Assembly (NCBI RefSeq): GCF_044759095.2
Contig: NZ_JBIYSM020000032.1
Span: forward strand, 1 to 54,629
Direction of reading: 5' to 3'
DNA length: 54,629 nt
Source of the DNA: JBIYSM02 sp044759095
Lineage (GTDB): Bacteria > Bacillota > Bacilli > Brevibacillales > Brevibacillaceae
Shown piece after piece: positions 32,887-40,909 of the stretch (the stretch's first letter is position 1; each line of letters starts with the position of its first letter). The position numbers and the translations under genes were made by a program. The notes below the pieces were generated by a model, which searched no databases, was not told where the DNA came from, and saw only the letters and a list, made by a program, of their open reading frames with translations.

Positions 32887-33501
32887 ATGAAAAAGTGGTT
32901 GTACTCTTTTTCTTGTTTGGCGATCATTGGCGCACTGACCGGATGCGGCAACAACGCCGTCGGACCGAGGGCAGGACTTCACACGCAAAACGCCGGGTAT
33001 CAACAACCAAACCAGAATCCTTCCAGTTATCGAGCCAACATGCACCATTACAACAACTATACCCAGCGTTATGACGTGTACAACTACCGCAACGGCTTTA
33101 CCGCCCAAGGCTTCAACCAGCAGCTGGCGGAACGTATCGCCCGAGCGGCCGACTCCGTTCCCGGCGTGGATCATGCCACCGCCATCGTCTACGGCAACGA
33201 TTGTGTGGTAGGCGCCAACACCCGCATGAACACCTTGCAGCAGAGACAAGTGATTGAACGGCAGATTCACTCCGCTGTTCGCTCCGTTGCCCCCAACTGC
33301 AACATTCGGGTCACTACCGATGGCAGCATGTTTACCCGTATTCAAAAAATGGACATGTCCATCCGCAACGGATTAAACGGTACGAACAATGCCATCACCT
33401 CCGGACCGACAACCGTCCCCGAAAACCTGGCGAATGTGGCAACCGACTTTGCCGCCCTCGTCCGCGACATGGGCCGCACGATTACGGCTCCGTTCCGGTA
33501 G
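32887..33501 (+). CDS. YhcN/YlaJ family sporulation lipoprotein
   Basis: Second member of the family in the window, 204 aa. The signal peptide LYSFSCLAIIGALTGC carries the lipobox cysteine near residue 19; an Asn/Gln/Tyr-rich linker follows. The domain includes ADSVPGVDHATAIVYGNDCVVGANT and the later VAPNCNIRVTTDGSMFTRIQKM, the hallmark segments of YhcN/YlaJ. It is 45 bp after the preceding gene with its own GGAGGTGG site, and is probably a spore envelope lipoprotein. Confidence 0.87.
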   Translation: MKKWLYSFSCLAIIGALTGCGNNAVGPRAGLHTQNAGYQQPNQNPSSYRANMHHYNNYTQRYDVYNYRNGFTAQGFNQQLAERIARAADSVPGVDHATAIVYGNDCVVGANTRMNTLQQRQVIERQIHSAVRSVAPNCNIRVTTDGSMFTRIQKMDMSIRNGLNGTNNAITSGPTTVPENLANVATDFAALVRDMGRTITAPFR

Positions 33502-33537
33502 AACCACCCGGCTGAGCGAGGCCCGCTGCAAGCAAAA

Positions 33538-33570
33538 AGAGGTGCGGAACAGATCCGCACCTCTTGTATT
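33538..33570. terminator. Bidirectional terminator, YhcN-like gene / speH
   Basis: AAGAGGTGCGG / CCGCACCTCTT hairpin between convergent genes. Confidence 0.85.
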
Positions 33571-33579
33571 TGCAAAGCC

Positions 33580-33984
33580 TTATTTGTTTGCCAGTTCAGC
33601 CACTTTGATTTCAGGCTCCATGACTTCCATTTCGCCGATACCGCGAACCAGCTTTTTCGCGTACACTTTCTCCGGTTTCAGAACAGAAACCATGTAGTCA
33701 ATCGCAATTTGCGGGTCAACCGTTTCGCCGCAAGTGTAGCAATCCAGAGCGGCAAAACCGCGCTCAGGATAGGTGTGAATGGAGAGGTGGCTTTCCGAGA
33801 GAAGAACCAGAACGGTAGCCCCTTGAGGAGAAAACTGCTTCGCCTGAACGCCCAGAACGGTAGCTCCGCATGCTTCTGCAGCTTCAATCATTTCTTTTTT
33901 CAAAAATTCTGCGTCATTCAATAAGTCAAACTGAACTCCCCATGTGTCAATGGCAACGTGTCTTCCGAAAGTCGAGTATTCCAT
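33580..33984 (-). CDS. speH: S-adenosylmethionine decarboxylase proenzyme
   Basis: Small prokaryotic-type SAM decarboxylase (134 aa) supplying aminopropyl groups for spermidine. The self-cleavage site is in LSESHLSIHTYPE: cleavage before the serine of ESHLS makes the pyruvoyl group; downstream CYTCGE and the FSPQGATVL stretch are also conserved. With speA at 39341 it forms the polyamine branch of this region, although the two are not adjacent. The start ATG lies after AAGGAAGGGGG. A promoter and a roughly 140-nt leader precede it. Confidence 0.95.
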   Translation of the reverse strand: MEYSTFGRHVAIDTWGVQFDLLNDAEFLKKEMIEAAEACGATVLGVQAKQFSPQGATVLVLLSESHLSIHTYPERGFAALDCYTCGETVDPQIAIDYMVSVLKPEKVYAKKLVRGIGEMEVMEPEIKVAELANK

Positions 33985-34125
33985 CTTTCGGTTTCCCCCT
34001 TCCTAGCAAGTGTAATGGTAAACATCGCTAGGACCTGCGTCATTCACTAACGGGGGCGGTTTCTCTCAAGCGTTCCACCCTTTAAAGTGAATCCTGGTTC
34101 CTAATCCTGTTTTTCAACGAAATCA

Positions 34126-34154
34126 ACAATATCACGGTTCGGCCTAGATGACAA
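34126..34154 (-). promoter_or_regulatory. Candidate speH promoter
   Basis: TTGTCA (34149-34154), 17-nt spacer, TATTGT (34126-34131) on the minus strand. The leader of about 140 nt contains a CCTAGC/GCTAGG hairpin just before the ribosome site. Confidence 0.55.
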
Positions 34155-34187
34155 TACTTTTTTTATATGAAAATCCTGGAAAAGAAA

Positions 34188-34217
34188 AAATGGGCGCTGG
34201 ATAAGCACCCATTTTCC
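34188..34217 (-). terminator. Terminator of the 34224-34820 gene
   Basis: ATGGGTGC / GCGCCCAT hairpin followed by six T on the minus strand. Confidence 0.85.
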
Positions 34218-34223
34218 GTATCA

Positions 34224-34820
34224 TTAGGCTTCCAAAATAAACAGTCGGCGTGACAACTCGGCTAAACGCTGGTCAATGGAAGTGACCTTTTCCGGGGCAA
34301 CTCTTTGTGACCAATTCCGCAAATCAAGCCATTTATCCGTCTCTTGACGAATCCATTCTATCTCCTGTTCGCTGCCTGTCTGCTGAAATAAATTCTCCAG
34401 TTCCCTGGCAATGTTGGGAGCGGTGTTTTCGAAGATCGTTACCTCTTCGTCTCCGGATACCTCCTGAATGCTTACGACCGACCCTTCATCGTAGTGGTAG
34501 ACGACGGTAAAGCTGTCGTAAATCCGGTGTACGATGCCATGGCCTTTGAAGGCTTTCATTGCTTTACGCATGGCATTGGCGAGGTGCAGGTCCTTGATCA
34601 GGTAGGAACTCTCGCACGAATAGCGATTCCCGGTTCGATGAAAGGACAGCTGGATCTCACCGTGCTTATCCGTAAGTATGATATCCCGATCGCCGTTGTC
34701 GCAAATTTTGACGTCGACCGTAATGTGCTCGGTTGCGAAGAGCGTCACAAATTGGTCCAACTCTTCTTCGTTCATTGTGAAATAGGCGTTGGCGTAATTG
34801 GTTGCTAAACGCTGTGCCAT
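34224..34820 (-). CDS. Conserved hypothetical protein, paralogue of 36559-37161
   Basis: Soluble 198-aa protein of unknown function. Its middle (LANAMRKAMKAFKGHGIVHRI, then IQEVSGDEEVTIFENTA) aligns by eye with the product at 36559-37161 (KGHAIVKMM, then IVEIKGAEKKVIYEKAC), and both end in a charged helix closing LEA. I believe similar proteins in Brevibacillus carry unhelpful 'peptide synthetase module' names; no such domain is visible. The ATG at 34820 follows GAGGAGA. The 336 bases upstream (34821-35156) hold only a TATAAT box at 35011-35016, an inverted repeat TTTTGA-N4-TCAAAA near 34977, and no gene. Confidence 0.72.
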   Translation of the reverse strand: MAQRLATNYANAYFTMNEEELDQFVTLFATEHITVDVKICDNGDRDIILTDKHGEIQLSFHRTGNRYSCESSYLIKDLHLANAMRKAMKAFKGHGIVHRIYDSFTVVYHYDEGSVVSIQEVSGDEEVTIFENTAPNIARELENLFQQTGSEQEIEWIRQETDKWLDLRNWSQRVAPEKVTSIDQRLAELSRRLFILEA

Positions 34821-35156
34821 ATTTATCTCCTCAATTCTCATGAATTTGCCGGCTCGTTGGGACGATAACGGCTGCATCTGAGGAGACAAGCTAAGTATCA
34901 ACAAAAGATCGCTGTAGAACCTGACCTTGCCCCGTGAATCGAAAATCGATTTGGGTAATGAAGGCGGATCACCTACTTTTGATATTTCAAAACCGTGAAT
35001 GACACTTATTATTATACATCAGGCCGAAGAAAAAGTCTTGAGCGAAAAGGTGAGGAATTTTCCCAAAAAGGCTGATTTTCCGTGCTCAGCCGCCGTGAGG
35101 GGAAGTGATCTCCCTGATAGAACGGGATTCTTCACGATTTCTGCCTGATGCGCCGG

Positions 35157-35654
35157 TTATTTGCCGCGGCGGGATGCTTTTTGGATCACAGCCAGCTCTT
35201 CTTCCGACAGGTTGTAAACCGAAGTGCCGCCTTCCACGGGCTTGGCAAAAATGCGGGATTCTTCACGGCCGTAAATGCTGGTCAACACGACGCCGTTTTG
35301 CGCATCATCGAGCATCGCCAGAGAAAAGCTCAGATCGCTGCCGATGTCACCAAACGCGTTGTAGCGGATTACGGCAATGTTGGCACACTGGGAGGCCAGT
35401 CTCTGGGAAAACTGATTCAGCGCATACTGCTGATCGGCTTGTGTCTTCTTGATTTCGTCCAGATGGTCCAGAATACGGTGCAGACCCGCTTCCAGATTGG
35501 CGCCATCCGTTCCGGAAAGCAGACGCTTCATCGATTTGCGCTGGCGGCTGATTCTGACGGAAAGAAGGATGCAGAACAGCAGGAGCAGGAAATTGCTTCC
35601 CGCCAGGATGAAGAGGAGAGCAGGTGTGGTGAAGAATGATAGGAGTGGTTGCAT
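35157..35654 (-). CDS. DUF4446 membrane-anchored protein (YyaB-like)
   Basis: Protein of 165 aa with one N-terminal membrane span (about residues 10-32, LLFILAGSNFLLLLFCILLSV), a coiled-coil region (GLHRILDHLDEIKKTQADQQYALNQFSQRL) and a conserved C-terminal domain IAVIRYNAFGDIGSDLSFSLAMLDDAQNGVVLTSIYGREESRIFAKPVEGG that defines DUF4446. The function is unknown. It is apparently monocistronic; an adjacent DNA glycosylase gene lies 75 bp upstream. Confidence 0.87.
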   Translation of the reverse strand: MQPLLSFFTTPALLFILAGSNFLLLLFCILLSVRISRQRKSMKRLLSGTDGANLEAGLHRILDHLDEIKKTQADQQYALNQFSQRLASQCANIAVIRYNAFGDIGSDLSFSLAMLDDAQNGVVLTSIYGREESRIFAKPVEGGTSVYNLSEEELAVIQKASRRGK

Positions 35655-35729
35655 GGAGTGTGTTCTTCCTTTCTGGCCTTGCCTGTTGCAAAAATCCTTC
35701 TCTATTTTACATCCGTCAATTGGCCCAAT

Positions 35730-36395
35730 TCAAATAAAAGAATAAGGATCGCAGCTCAAACGATTGCAATGTGAGGCAAACAAACAAATTCCGCAGCGGG
35801 GATTGCGTTTTTGGCAGATCTCCTTGCCGTGCTCTACGACAAGTCCATGCAGGCGCTGCAATTCCTCCACCTGATGAAATTCGTTCAGCATGGCGCGGCG
35901 AATTTGTTCGTAAGACAGCGACTCGCCGGTTAACCGTTCGTACAGTCGACGCGAGTAGGCATCTCCGGAAATAGCCGGCCGCTTCAGCGCGTAGGCAAGA
36001 ATGGTATCCGCCGTCTCCGGTCCGATTCCTTTTATCTGGAGAAGTTCCTGCCGAAGCTCGTCCGCTGACTCAGTCCCGGACAGCAAGGCATCAAGCCCGC
36101 CTTTTTCGAGCACCCATTGTGAAAGCCGAATCAAGGCAGCACTCTTCGCCTGTTGAAAGCCGGCAGGTCGGATCAGGTTTGCTACGTAATCGGGTGCAGC
36201 GTGAGTGAGTGCCTCCGGCTCCAACAATCCTGCCCGTTCCAGCTCCTCCAGCGCTCTTTTTGCATGGGTCCAGGCGGTGTTTTGAACGAGGATGCTGCCT
36301 GCCATCCGGGCAAATGAATCTGTAACGCCCCACCAGTCGTCCACGGAAAAAGCGGGAAAGTGTGCTTGCAGTCCCTCATAGATCCTGCGCCACAT
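35730..36395 (-). CDS. Endonuclease III-like DNA glycosylase with [4Fe-4S] cluster, lacking the lyase lysine
   Basis: HhH-GPD base-excision repair protein of 221 aa. The helix-hairpin-helix is IKGIGPETAD (residues 121-130) and the catalytic aspartate is D145 in AISGDAYSRR. The cluster motif C194-X6-C201-X2-C204-X5-C210 is complete. Endonuclease III has a lysine in the hairpin (GVGRKTA); here that position is Glu (GIGPETA), so the protein should be a monofunctional glycosylase, like the MagIII-type alkyl-adenine enzymes, without AP-lyase activity. The ATG at 36395 follows GGAGGAGAGGAG. Confidence 0.88.
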   Translation of the reverse strand: MWRRIYEGLQAHFPAFSVDDWWGVTDSFARMAGSILVQNTAWTHAKRALEELERAGLLEPEALTHAAPDYVANLIRPAGFQQAKSAALIRLSQWVLEKGGLDALLSGTESADELRQELLQIKGIGPETADTILAYALKRPAISGDAYSRRLYERLTGESLSYEQIRRAMLNEFHQVEELQRLHGLVVEHGKEICQKRNPRCGICLFASHCNRLSCDPYSFI

Positions 36396-36451
36396 AACGG
36401 CTCCTCTCCTCCCTTTTTTCCCGTATTGTACTGCAGGGCATCCCGGCACGC

Positions 36452-36491
36452 AAAAAAAGCGACACTCTCATTCCCTGAGCAATGTCGCTTT
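36452..36491 (-). terminator. Terminator of the 36559-37161 gene
   Basis: AAAGCGACA / TGTCGCTTT hairpin followed by a T run on the minus strand. Confidence 0.85.
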
Positions 36492-36558
36492 CTCACTTTC
36501 TATGCGCATGTTCGGTACTCATGTTTGACCTACCTATCCTCCATATTCAGCTGCACCA

Positions 36559-37161
36559 TCACGCTTCCAGAAGGAGCATTTCCTGACGCAACTGCTTCAA
36601 TCGATCTTTTGACTTTTTAACCTGTGCAGTGTCCTTGGCCTGAATCGCGTCGTACAGCGTGGCCAATTCATAATCCAATTCCAAACGCATGACTGGTATG
36701 CGTTCTTCTGCATCTCTACGCTTCAATGCGGCAATCACCTGATCCATGGTTACACTGCAAGCTTTTTCGTAAATCACTTTTTTCTCAGCTCCTTTTATCT
36801 CGACTATTCTCACGGCCTCTCCATACCTGATGTTTTTCACTACGATCTTGTCTTGGTTCATCATCTTCACAATCGCGTGCCCTTTTGCCTGCTCAATGAA
36901 TTGGTACAGCACCAGCGCGAGTCGCATATCCCGGACGCAGTAGTCCAGTTCATCCAACTTGTAGGCGCCGTTTAAACGGAGAAGGGTCAAATCGGAGGTG
37001 CCGTGTTGCGTGTAAACCGTCACGCGGAACTGCTTCTGCGACTCTTTCCAGGCGACGTTGAGTCCCGCTTCGACCAGGGCCTGCATCATCGCGTGCAGGG
37101 TGCTGCGATCAAACCAAACGGCTACGTTGCAATACTCCAGTTCTTTGTTTGTATTCATCAT
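36559..37161 (-). CDS. Conserved hypothetical protein, paralogue of 34224-34820
   Basis: Soluble 200-aa protein of unknown function and similar length to its paralogue. It opens CNVAVWFDRSTLHAMMQALVEAGL, has the shared KGHAIVKMMNQDKIVV segment, and ends in a long charged helix (KKSKDRLKQLRQEMLLLEA). The DUF4446 and glycosylase genes lie between the two copies, so the duplication is not a simple tandem one now. GGAGGGG precedes the ATG pair at 37161. The 287 bases upstream (37162-37448) show no further gene. Confidence 0.72.
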   Translation of the reverse strand: MMNTNKELEYCNVAVWFDRSTLHAMMQALVEAGLNVAWKESQKQFRVTVYTQHGTSDLTLLRLNGAYKLDELDYCVRDMRLALVLYQFIEQAKGHAIVKMMNQDKIVVKNIRYGEAVRIVEIKGAEKKVIYEKACSVTMDQVIAALKRRDAEERIPVMRLELDYELATLYDAIQAKDTAQVKKSKDRLKQLRQEMLLLEA

Positions 37162-37448
37162 GGGCCCCTCCCATTCACAGAATACTCAGACATATACGGC
37201 GGCTTCTAAGGGAGTGAGTGGTATATCATATTATTCTGCCGGTACTTTTGCTATTCCCCCACACTTGGTTTTTTTTGGATGGATTACCCCTTTTTCAGCG
37301 GGATTAATCAGTTTATTGCTGACCGGTTCAAACGTATTTTTTTCCATGCTCGTATGATATCATATGGGAGATTGCAAGCTCCTTGACAGGGACGCTTGCC
37401 CGTTTCTTGTCGTTTGGTTTATCTGTGGAGAGAGGAGTAAGAAATGCT

Positions 37449-38093
37449 ATGGCAACGTTCACCGGTTTTGATCAGCAAGACTTTGACGTTTTCACGATTG
37501 ACGGTTTGGACAACCGCATGGAGGCGATCAAAACGAGTATTCGCCCGAAACTGGAGGCGCTCGGACATCACTTTTCACCGGTGTTATCCCTTGCCACGGG
37601 AAGCGAAATGTTCCATCATGTGGCAAAACACGCGCGACGTACGGTCAATCCGCCGAATGATACCTGGGTGGCATGGGCCCCCGACAAACGCGGATACAAA
37701 AAACACCCGCATTTTCAGGTGGGATTGTGGGGAACGCACTTGTTTGTCTGGTACGCGGTGATTTACGAGTCGCCGTTTAAAACGGAGATTAGTCAGGCGA
37801 TGAAACAGCACCTGGATGAGATTTTGGCGATGGTACCCGACGACTTCCGCTGGTCCCCCGACCACACACAACCCGACAGTACGGTTCAAGGCGCGCTTGG
37901 CCGGGAAGGAGTCCTTCAGTTGGTAGACAGGCTGCGAACGGTGAAAAAAGCGGAAATCCTCTGCGGCATCAGCATCGATCGGCACGATCCCGTTCTGACA
38001 GACGGAAATCGGTTGCTGGAGAGGCTGGAGCAGACGTTCAGCGTCCTGACCAAACTGTATAACCTGAGCAGGCCCGCCGTCCTCACCCCGTAG
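37449..38093 (+). CDS. yktB: DUF1054 family protein, YktB type
   Basis: Soluble 214-aa protein. The sequence (FTGFDQQDFDVFTIDGLDNRMEAI, then LSLATGSEMFHHVAKHARRTVNPPNDTWVAW, then HPHFQVGLWGTHLFVWYAVI) is that of the YktB/DUF1054 family, whose function is unknown. In B. subtilis yktB also lies near speA, matching the local order here. The ATG at 37449 is about 11 nt after GAGAGGAG. It converges on the nitronate monooxygenase gene. Confidence 0.9.
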   Translation: MATFTGFDQQDFDVFTIDGLDNRMEAIKTSIRPKLEALGHHFSPVLSLATGSEMFHHVAKHARRTVNPPNDTWVAWAPDKRGYKKHPHFQVGLWGTHLFVWYAVIYESPFKTEISQAMKQHLDEILAMVPDDFRWSPDHTQPDSTVQGALGREGVLQLVDRLRTVKKAEILCGISIDRHDPVLTDGNRLLERLEQTFSVLTKLYNLSRPAVLTP

Positions 38094-38110
38094 TGTTTTT
38101 CAATATATGC

Positions 38111-38160
38111 AAAAGAACAGGTCCGCTTTCTTGACAAAAGCGAATGGCCTGTTCTTTTTT
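38111..38160. terminator. Bidirectional terminator, yktB / nitronate monooxygenase
   Basis: Long inverted repeat AAAAGAACAGG / CCTGTTCTTTTTT between convergent genes. Confidence 0.88.
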
Positions 38161-38208
38161 CATTTTTGCATAACGCCATGCGGCTGGTTGGGACACTAGC
38201 TTTAAAGG

Positions 38209-39177
38209 CTATCGGCGTTCGGTGCTTTCACGCAAGCGGCGCAGCGTTTCCTCTACCTGCGTAAACATGCGGTCAAACAACTGCTGCACCGTGGGGACGT
38301 CTTCAATCAGGCCGATTACCTGGCCAGCCCAGCCGAACCCTTCCTCATCGTTGCCTTGGTAAATAAACAGGCGGTTTCGCTCGCCGCTGATGTAGGGATT
38401 CAACTGCTCGTAGCCGGCTCCTTCCGCCTCCATGCGGAGAATCACGTCAGAGCCCCTGGTGCGAACGACGCGGGCAGGGGAACCCAGCGTGCGCTTGATG
38501 ACGGCCGTGTCCTGCTCCGTTCCTTTCAGGAGCGCTTCCTTATAGGCGGGATGGGCGTGCACACACTCCTGGGTGGCGATAAAGCGGGTGCCCATCTCCA
38601 CGCCTTCCGCCCCGAGGGAAAGTGCGGCGAGAAAGCCCCTGCCGTCTCCGATACCGCCGCTGGCAAGCACCGGGATGTTGACGGAATCGACGACGCGAGG
38701 GATCAGTACAAATGTGCCGATGTCATCCCGACCGAGATGTCCGCCGCCTTCCTGACCCACTGCCATCACAGCGTCAGCGCCAATTGCCTCTGCTTTTTGC
38801 GCTTGACGGACAGATGCCACCAGCACCAGTTTCTTGATGTCATACCCGTCCATGCGGCGAATCAACGGCTCGGGGTTGCCTCCCGTGATGGAGACGACTT
38901 TTACCCCTTCTTCCAGCGCCACGTCCAGCATGTGTTCATACGGACGATTGTACTGACCGATGGCAAAGTTGACGCCAAAGGGCTTGTCCGTCCATTGTTT
39001 CACTTTTCGTATTTCCTCGCGCAGCGCCTCCGGAGAAGGAAGGGACATGGCGGTTATCTGTCCCAGACCTCCCGCGTTGGAGACGGCAGCAGCCAGCTCG
39101 GCATAGGCCAGATAGGCGAGGCCGCCCTGCACGACGGGAAAACGTATATCCAATAATTCCGTCACTCTTGTTTTCAC
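38209..39177 (-). CDS. Nitronate monooxygenase (2-nitropropane dioxygenase family)
   Basis: FMN-dependent TIM-barrel oxidoreductase of 322 aa that oxidises nitronates, or an FabK-like enoyl reductase relative. It starts VTELLDIRFPVVQGGLAYLAYAELAAAVSNAGGLG, the FMN-site pattern of the family, and has AVGQEGGGHLG with the conserved catalytic-region histidine (about residues 143-153), then ASGGIGDGRGFLAALSLGAEGVEMGTRFIAT for phosphate binding. The GTG at 39177 follows AGAGGTGA; an extension to 39231 has no such site. Choice between nitronate monooxygenase and FabK rests on the lack of fatty-acid genes nearby. Confidence 0.85.
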   Translation of the reverse strand: MKTRVTELLDIRFPVVQGGLAYLAYAELAAAVSNAGGLGQITAMSLPSPEALREEIRKVKQWTDKPFGVNFAIGQYNRPYEHMLDVALEEGVKVVSITGGNPEPLIRRMDGYDIKKLVLVASVRQAQKAEAIGADAVMAVGQEGGGHLGRDDIGTFVLIPRVVDSVNIPVLASGGIGDGRGFLAALSLGAEGVEMGTRFIATQECVHAHPAYKEALLKGTEQDTAVIKRTLGSPARVVRTRGSDVILRMEAEGAGYEQLNPYISGERNRLFIYQGNDEEGFGWAGQVIGLIEDVPTVQQLFDRMFTQVEETLRRLRESTERR

Positions 39178-39256
39178 CGCAATCACCTCTTTTTCACACT
39201 TCTCGGCAACACGCAGGATCTCCTGCCGCATGCGGAAAATTTGAATAAAAATTCGC

Positions 39257-39284
39257 TTGCTTTCCCCCCCTTTTTTGTTATACT
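39257..39284 (+). promoter_or_regulatory. Candidate speA promoter
   Basis: TTGCTT (39257-39262), 16-nt spacer, TATACT (39279-39284) preceded by TGT (extended -10). Confidence 0.55.
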
Positions 39285-39340
39285 CAATTTGTTTTTGATT
39301 TTGATTGAACCCGATTTTTTCAGCAAAGTGAGGCGATCAC

Positions 39341-40813
39341 ATGAGACAGCTAAAAACTCCTCTGTTCACCGGTGTGCTCGAACACGCACAGCGAAACCCC
39401 ATCCAATTTCACATTCCGGGACATAAAAAAGGCATGGGCATGAACCCGGCGTTCCGCGAGTTTTTAGGGGAGAATGCGCTCTCGATTGACCTCATCAACA
39501 TCGCGCCTCTGGACGACCTGCACCATCCCAAGGCGATGATCAAGGAAGCGCAAGAACTGGCTGCCGAGGCATTCGGCGCTGACCATACATTCTTTTCCGT
39601 CCAGGGGACAAGCGGAGCCATCATGGCCATGATCATGGCGACCTGCAGCCCTGGCGACAAAATTATCGTGCCGCGCAACGTGCACAAATCCGTCATGGCG
39701 GCCATCATCTTTGCCGGTGCCGTACCTGTGTTTATTCACCCGGTCATGGACCAACGCCTGGGGATTGCTCACGGCATCACTGTCAAATCCGTCCAAAAGG
39801 CACTGGAAGTCCATCCAGACGCAGCCGCTCTCCTGGTCATCAACCCGACGTACTTCGGGATCGCCGGCGACCTGCGGGAAATCGTTCGCACCGCCCATAA
39901 CTACGAGATTCCCGTGCTGGTAGATGAAGCACATGGCGCCCACATTCACTTCCATGAGGAGATGCCGATTTCGGCGATGCAGGCGGGAGCAGACATGGCT
40001 GCAACCAGCGTGCACAAACTGGGCGGATCCCTCACGCAATCGTCGATCCTGAATGTGCGGGAGGGGCTGGTGGACGTCAACCGCGTCAAAACGGTCTTGA
40101 GTATGCTCACCACCACGTCTACTTCGTACATCTTGCTGGCCTCGCTGGACATGGCTCGCCAGCATCTGGCCCTCAACGGACGTTTGTTGGCCGAGCAGGC
40201 CATGCGTTTGGCCAACAAGGCGCGGGCGATGATCAATGAAATTCCGCGCATCTACTGCGTTGGCCCTGAGATTCTCGGCAAACCGGCCACCTTTGCGATG
40301 GATCCGACCAAGCTGTTGATTCACGTTCGCGATCTGGGCATCACCGGCTGGGAAGTGGAAAACTGGCTTCGAGACAAGCACAACATCGAAGTGGAAATGA
40401 GCGATTTGTACAACGTACTCTGTTTCATTACCGCCGGTGATACGGACGAGTCGATCCAAAAGCTGGTGAATGCCCTGCGCGATTTATCCGTGGAGTTCGC
40501 CCACGTGCAGGCGGAAGAGAAGCCAGCCATCTCCCTTCCGGAGATTCCTGTCCTGTCATTGACTCCGCGAGACGCCTTTTATGCGGAAACGGAGGTCATC
40601 CCGTTGGCAGAAGCGGCCGGACGAATTATTACCGAGTTCATCATGGTATACCCGCCTGGGATCCCGATCTTCCTGCCGGGTGAAGTGATTACGGAAGAAA
40701 ATATTGCCTACATTCAGGAAAACATTCGTGTCGGCCTGCCTGTTCAGGGACCGGAAGATGAAACGCTTCGCACCGTAAAAGTCGTCAAGCGCCAGCAGGC
40801 GATTTCCGGTTAA
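39341..40813 (+). CDS. speA: Arg/Lys/Orn decarboxylase, SpeA type
   Basis: PLP-dependent fold-type I decarboxylase of 490 aa; in B. subtilis the homologue SpeA is arginine decarboxylase, the first step to agmatine and polyamines. The motifs are FHIPGHKKGMGM near the start, VQGTSGAIMAMIMAT, ARNVHKS-like (here PRNVHKSVMAAI), VDEAHGAHIHF and the PLP lysine in TSVHKLGGSLTQSS (about residue 226). The substrate could also be lysine or ornithine. speH nearby supports a polyamine role. The ATG follows GTGAGGCGAT. A CCCC/GGGG terminator follows. Confidence 0.92.
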   Translation: MRQLKTPLFTGVLEHAQRNPIQFHIPGHKKGMGMNPAFREFLGENALSIDLINIAPLDDLHHPKAMIKEAQELAAEAFGADHTFFSVQGTSGAIMAMIMATCSPGDKIIVPRNVHKSVMAAIIFAGAVPVFIHPVMDQRLGIAHGITVKSVQKALEVHPDAAALLVINPTYFGIAGDLREIVRTAHNYEIPVLVDEAHGAHIHFHEEMPISAMQAGADMAATSVHKLGGSLTQSSILNVREGLVDVNRVKTVLSMLTTTSTSYILLASLDMARQHLALNGRLLAEQAMRLANKARAMINEIPRIYCVGPEILGKPATFAMDPTKLLIHVRDLGITGWEVENWLRDKHNIEVEMSDLYNVLCFITAGDTDESIQKLVNALRDLSVEFAHVQAEEKPAISLPEIPVLSLTPRDAFYAETEVIPLAEAAGRIITEFIMVYPPGIPIFLPGEVITEENIAYIQENIRVGLPVQGPEDETLRTVKVVKRQQAISG

Positions 40814-40844
40814 ACCGACCGAGCCCTATACCTCCAAGCTCCTT

Positions 40845-40869
40845 TCCCCGTAAAGGGGATTTTTTGTTA
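40845..40869 (+). terminator. speA terminator
   Basis: TTTCCCC / GGGGA hairpin followed by a run of six T. Confidence 0.75.
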
Positions 40870-40909
40870 CAATCAGAATATCCATTCTGTTTGGAAAGGA
40901 GGGCGGGTC

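Noticed and set aside
33502..33532. Further element copy (accacccggctgag, then gaggcccg)
   Set aside because: Only the first arm is recognisable; the second arm and the block are missing, so it may be chance.
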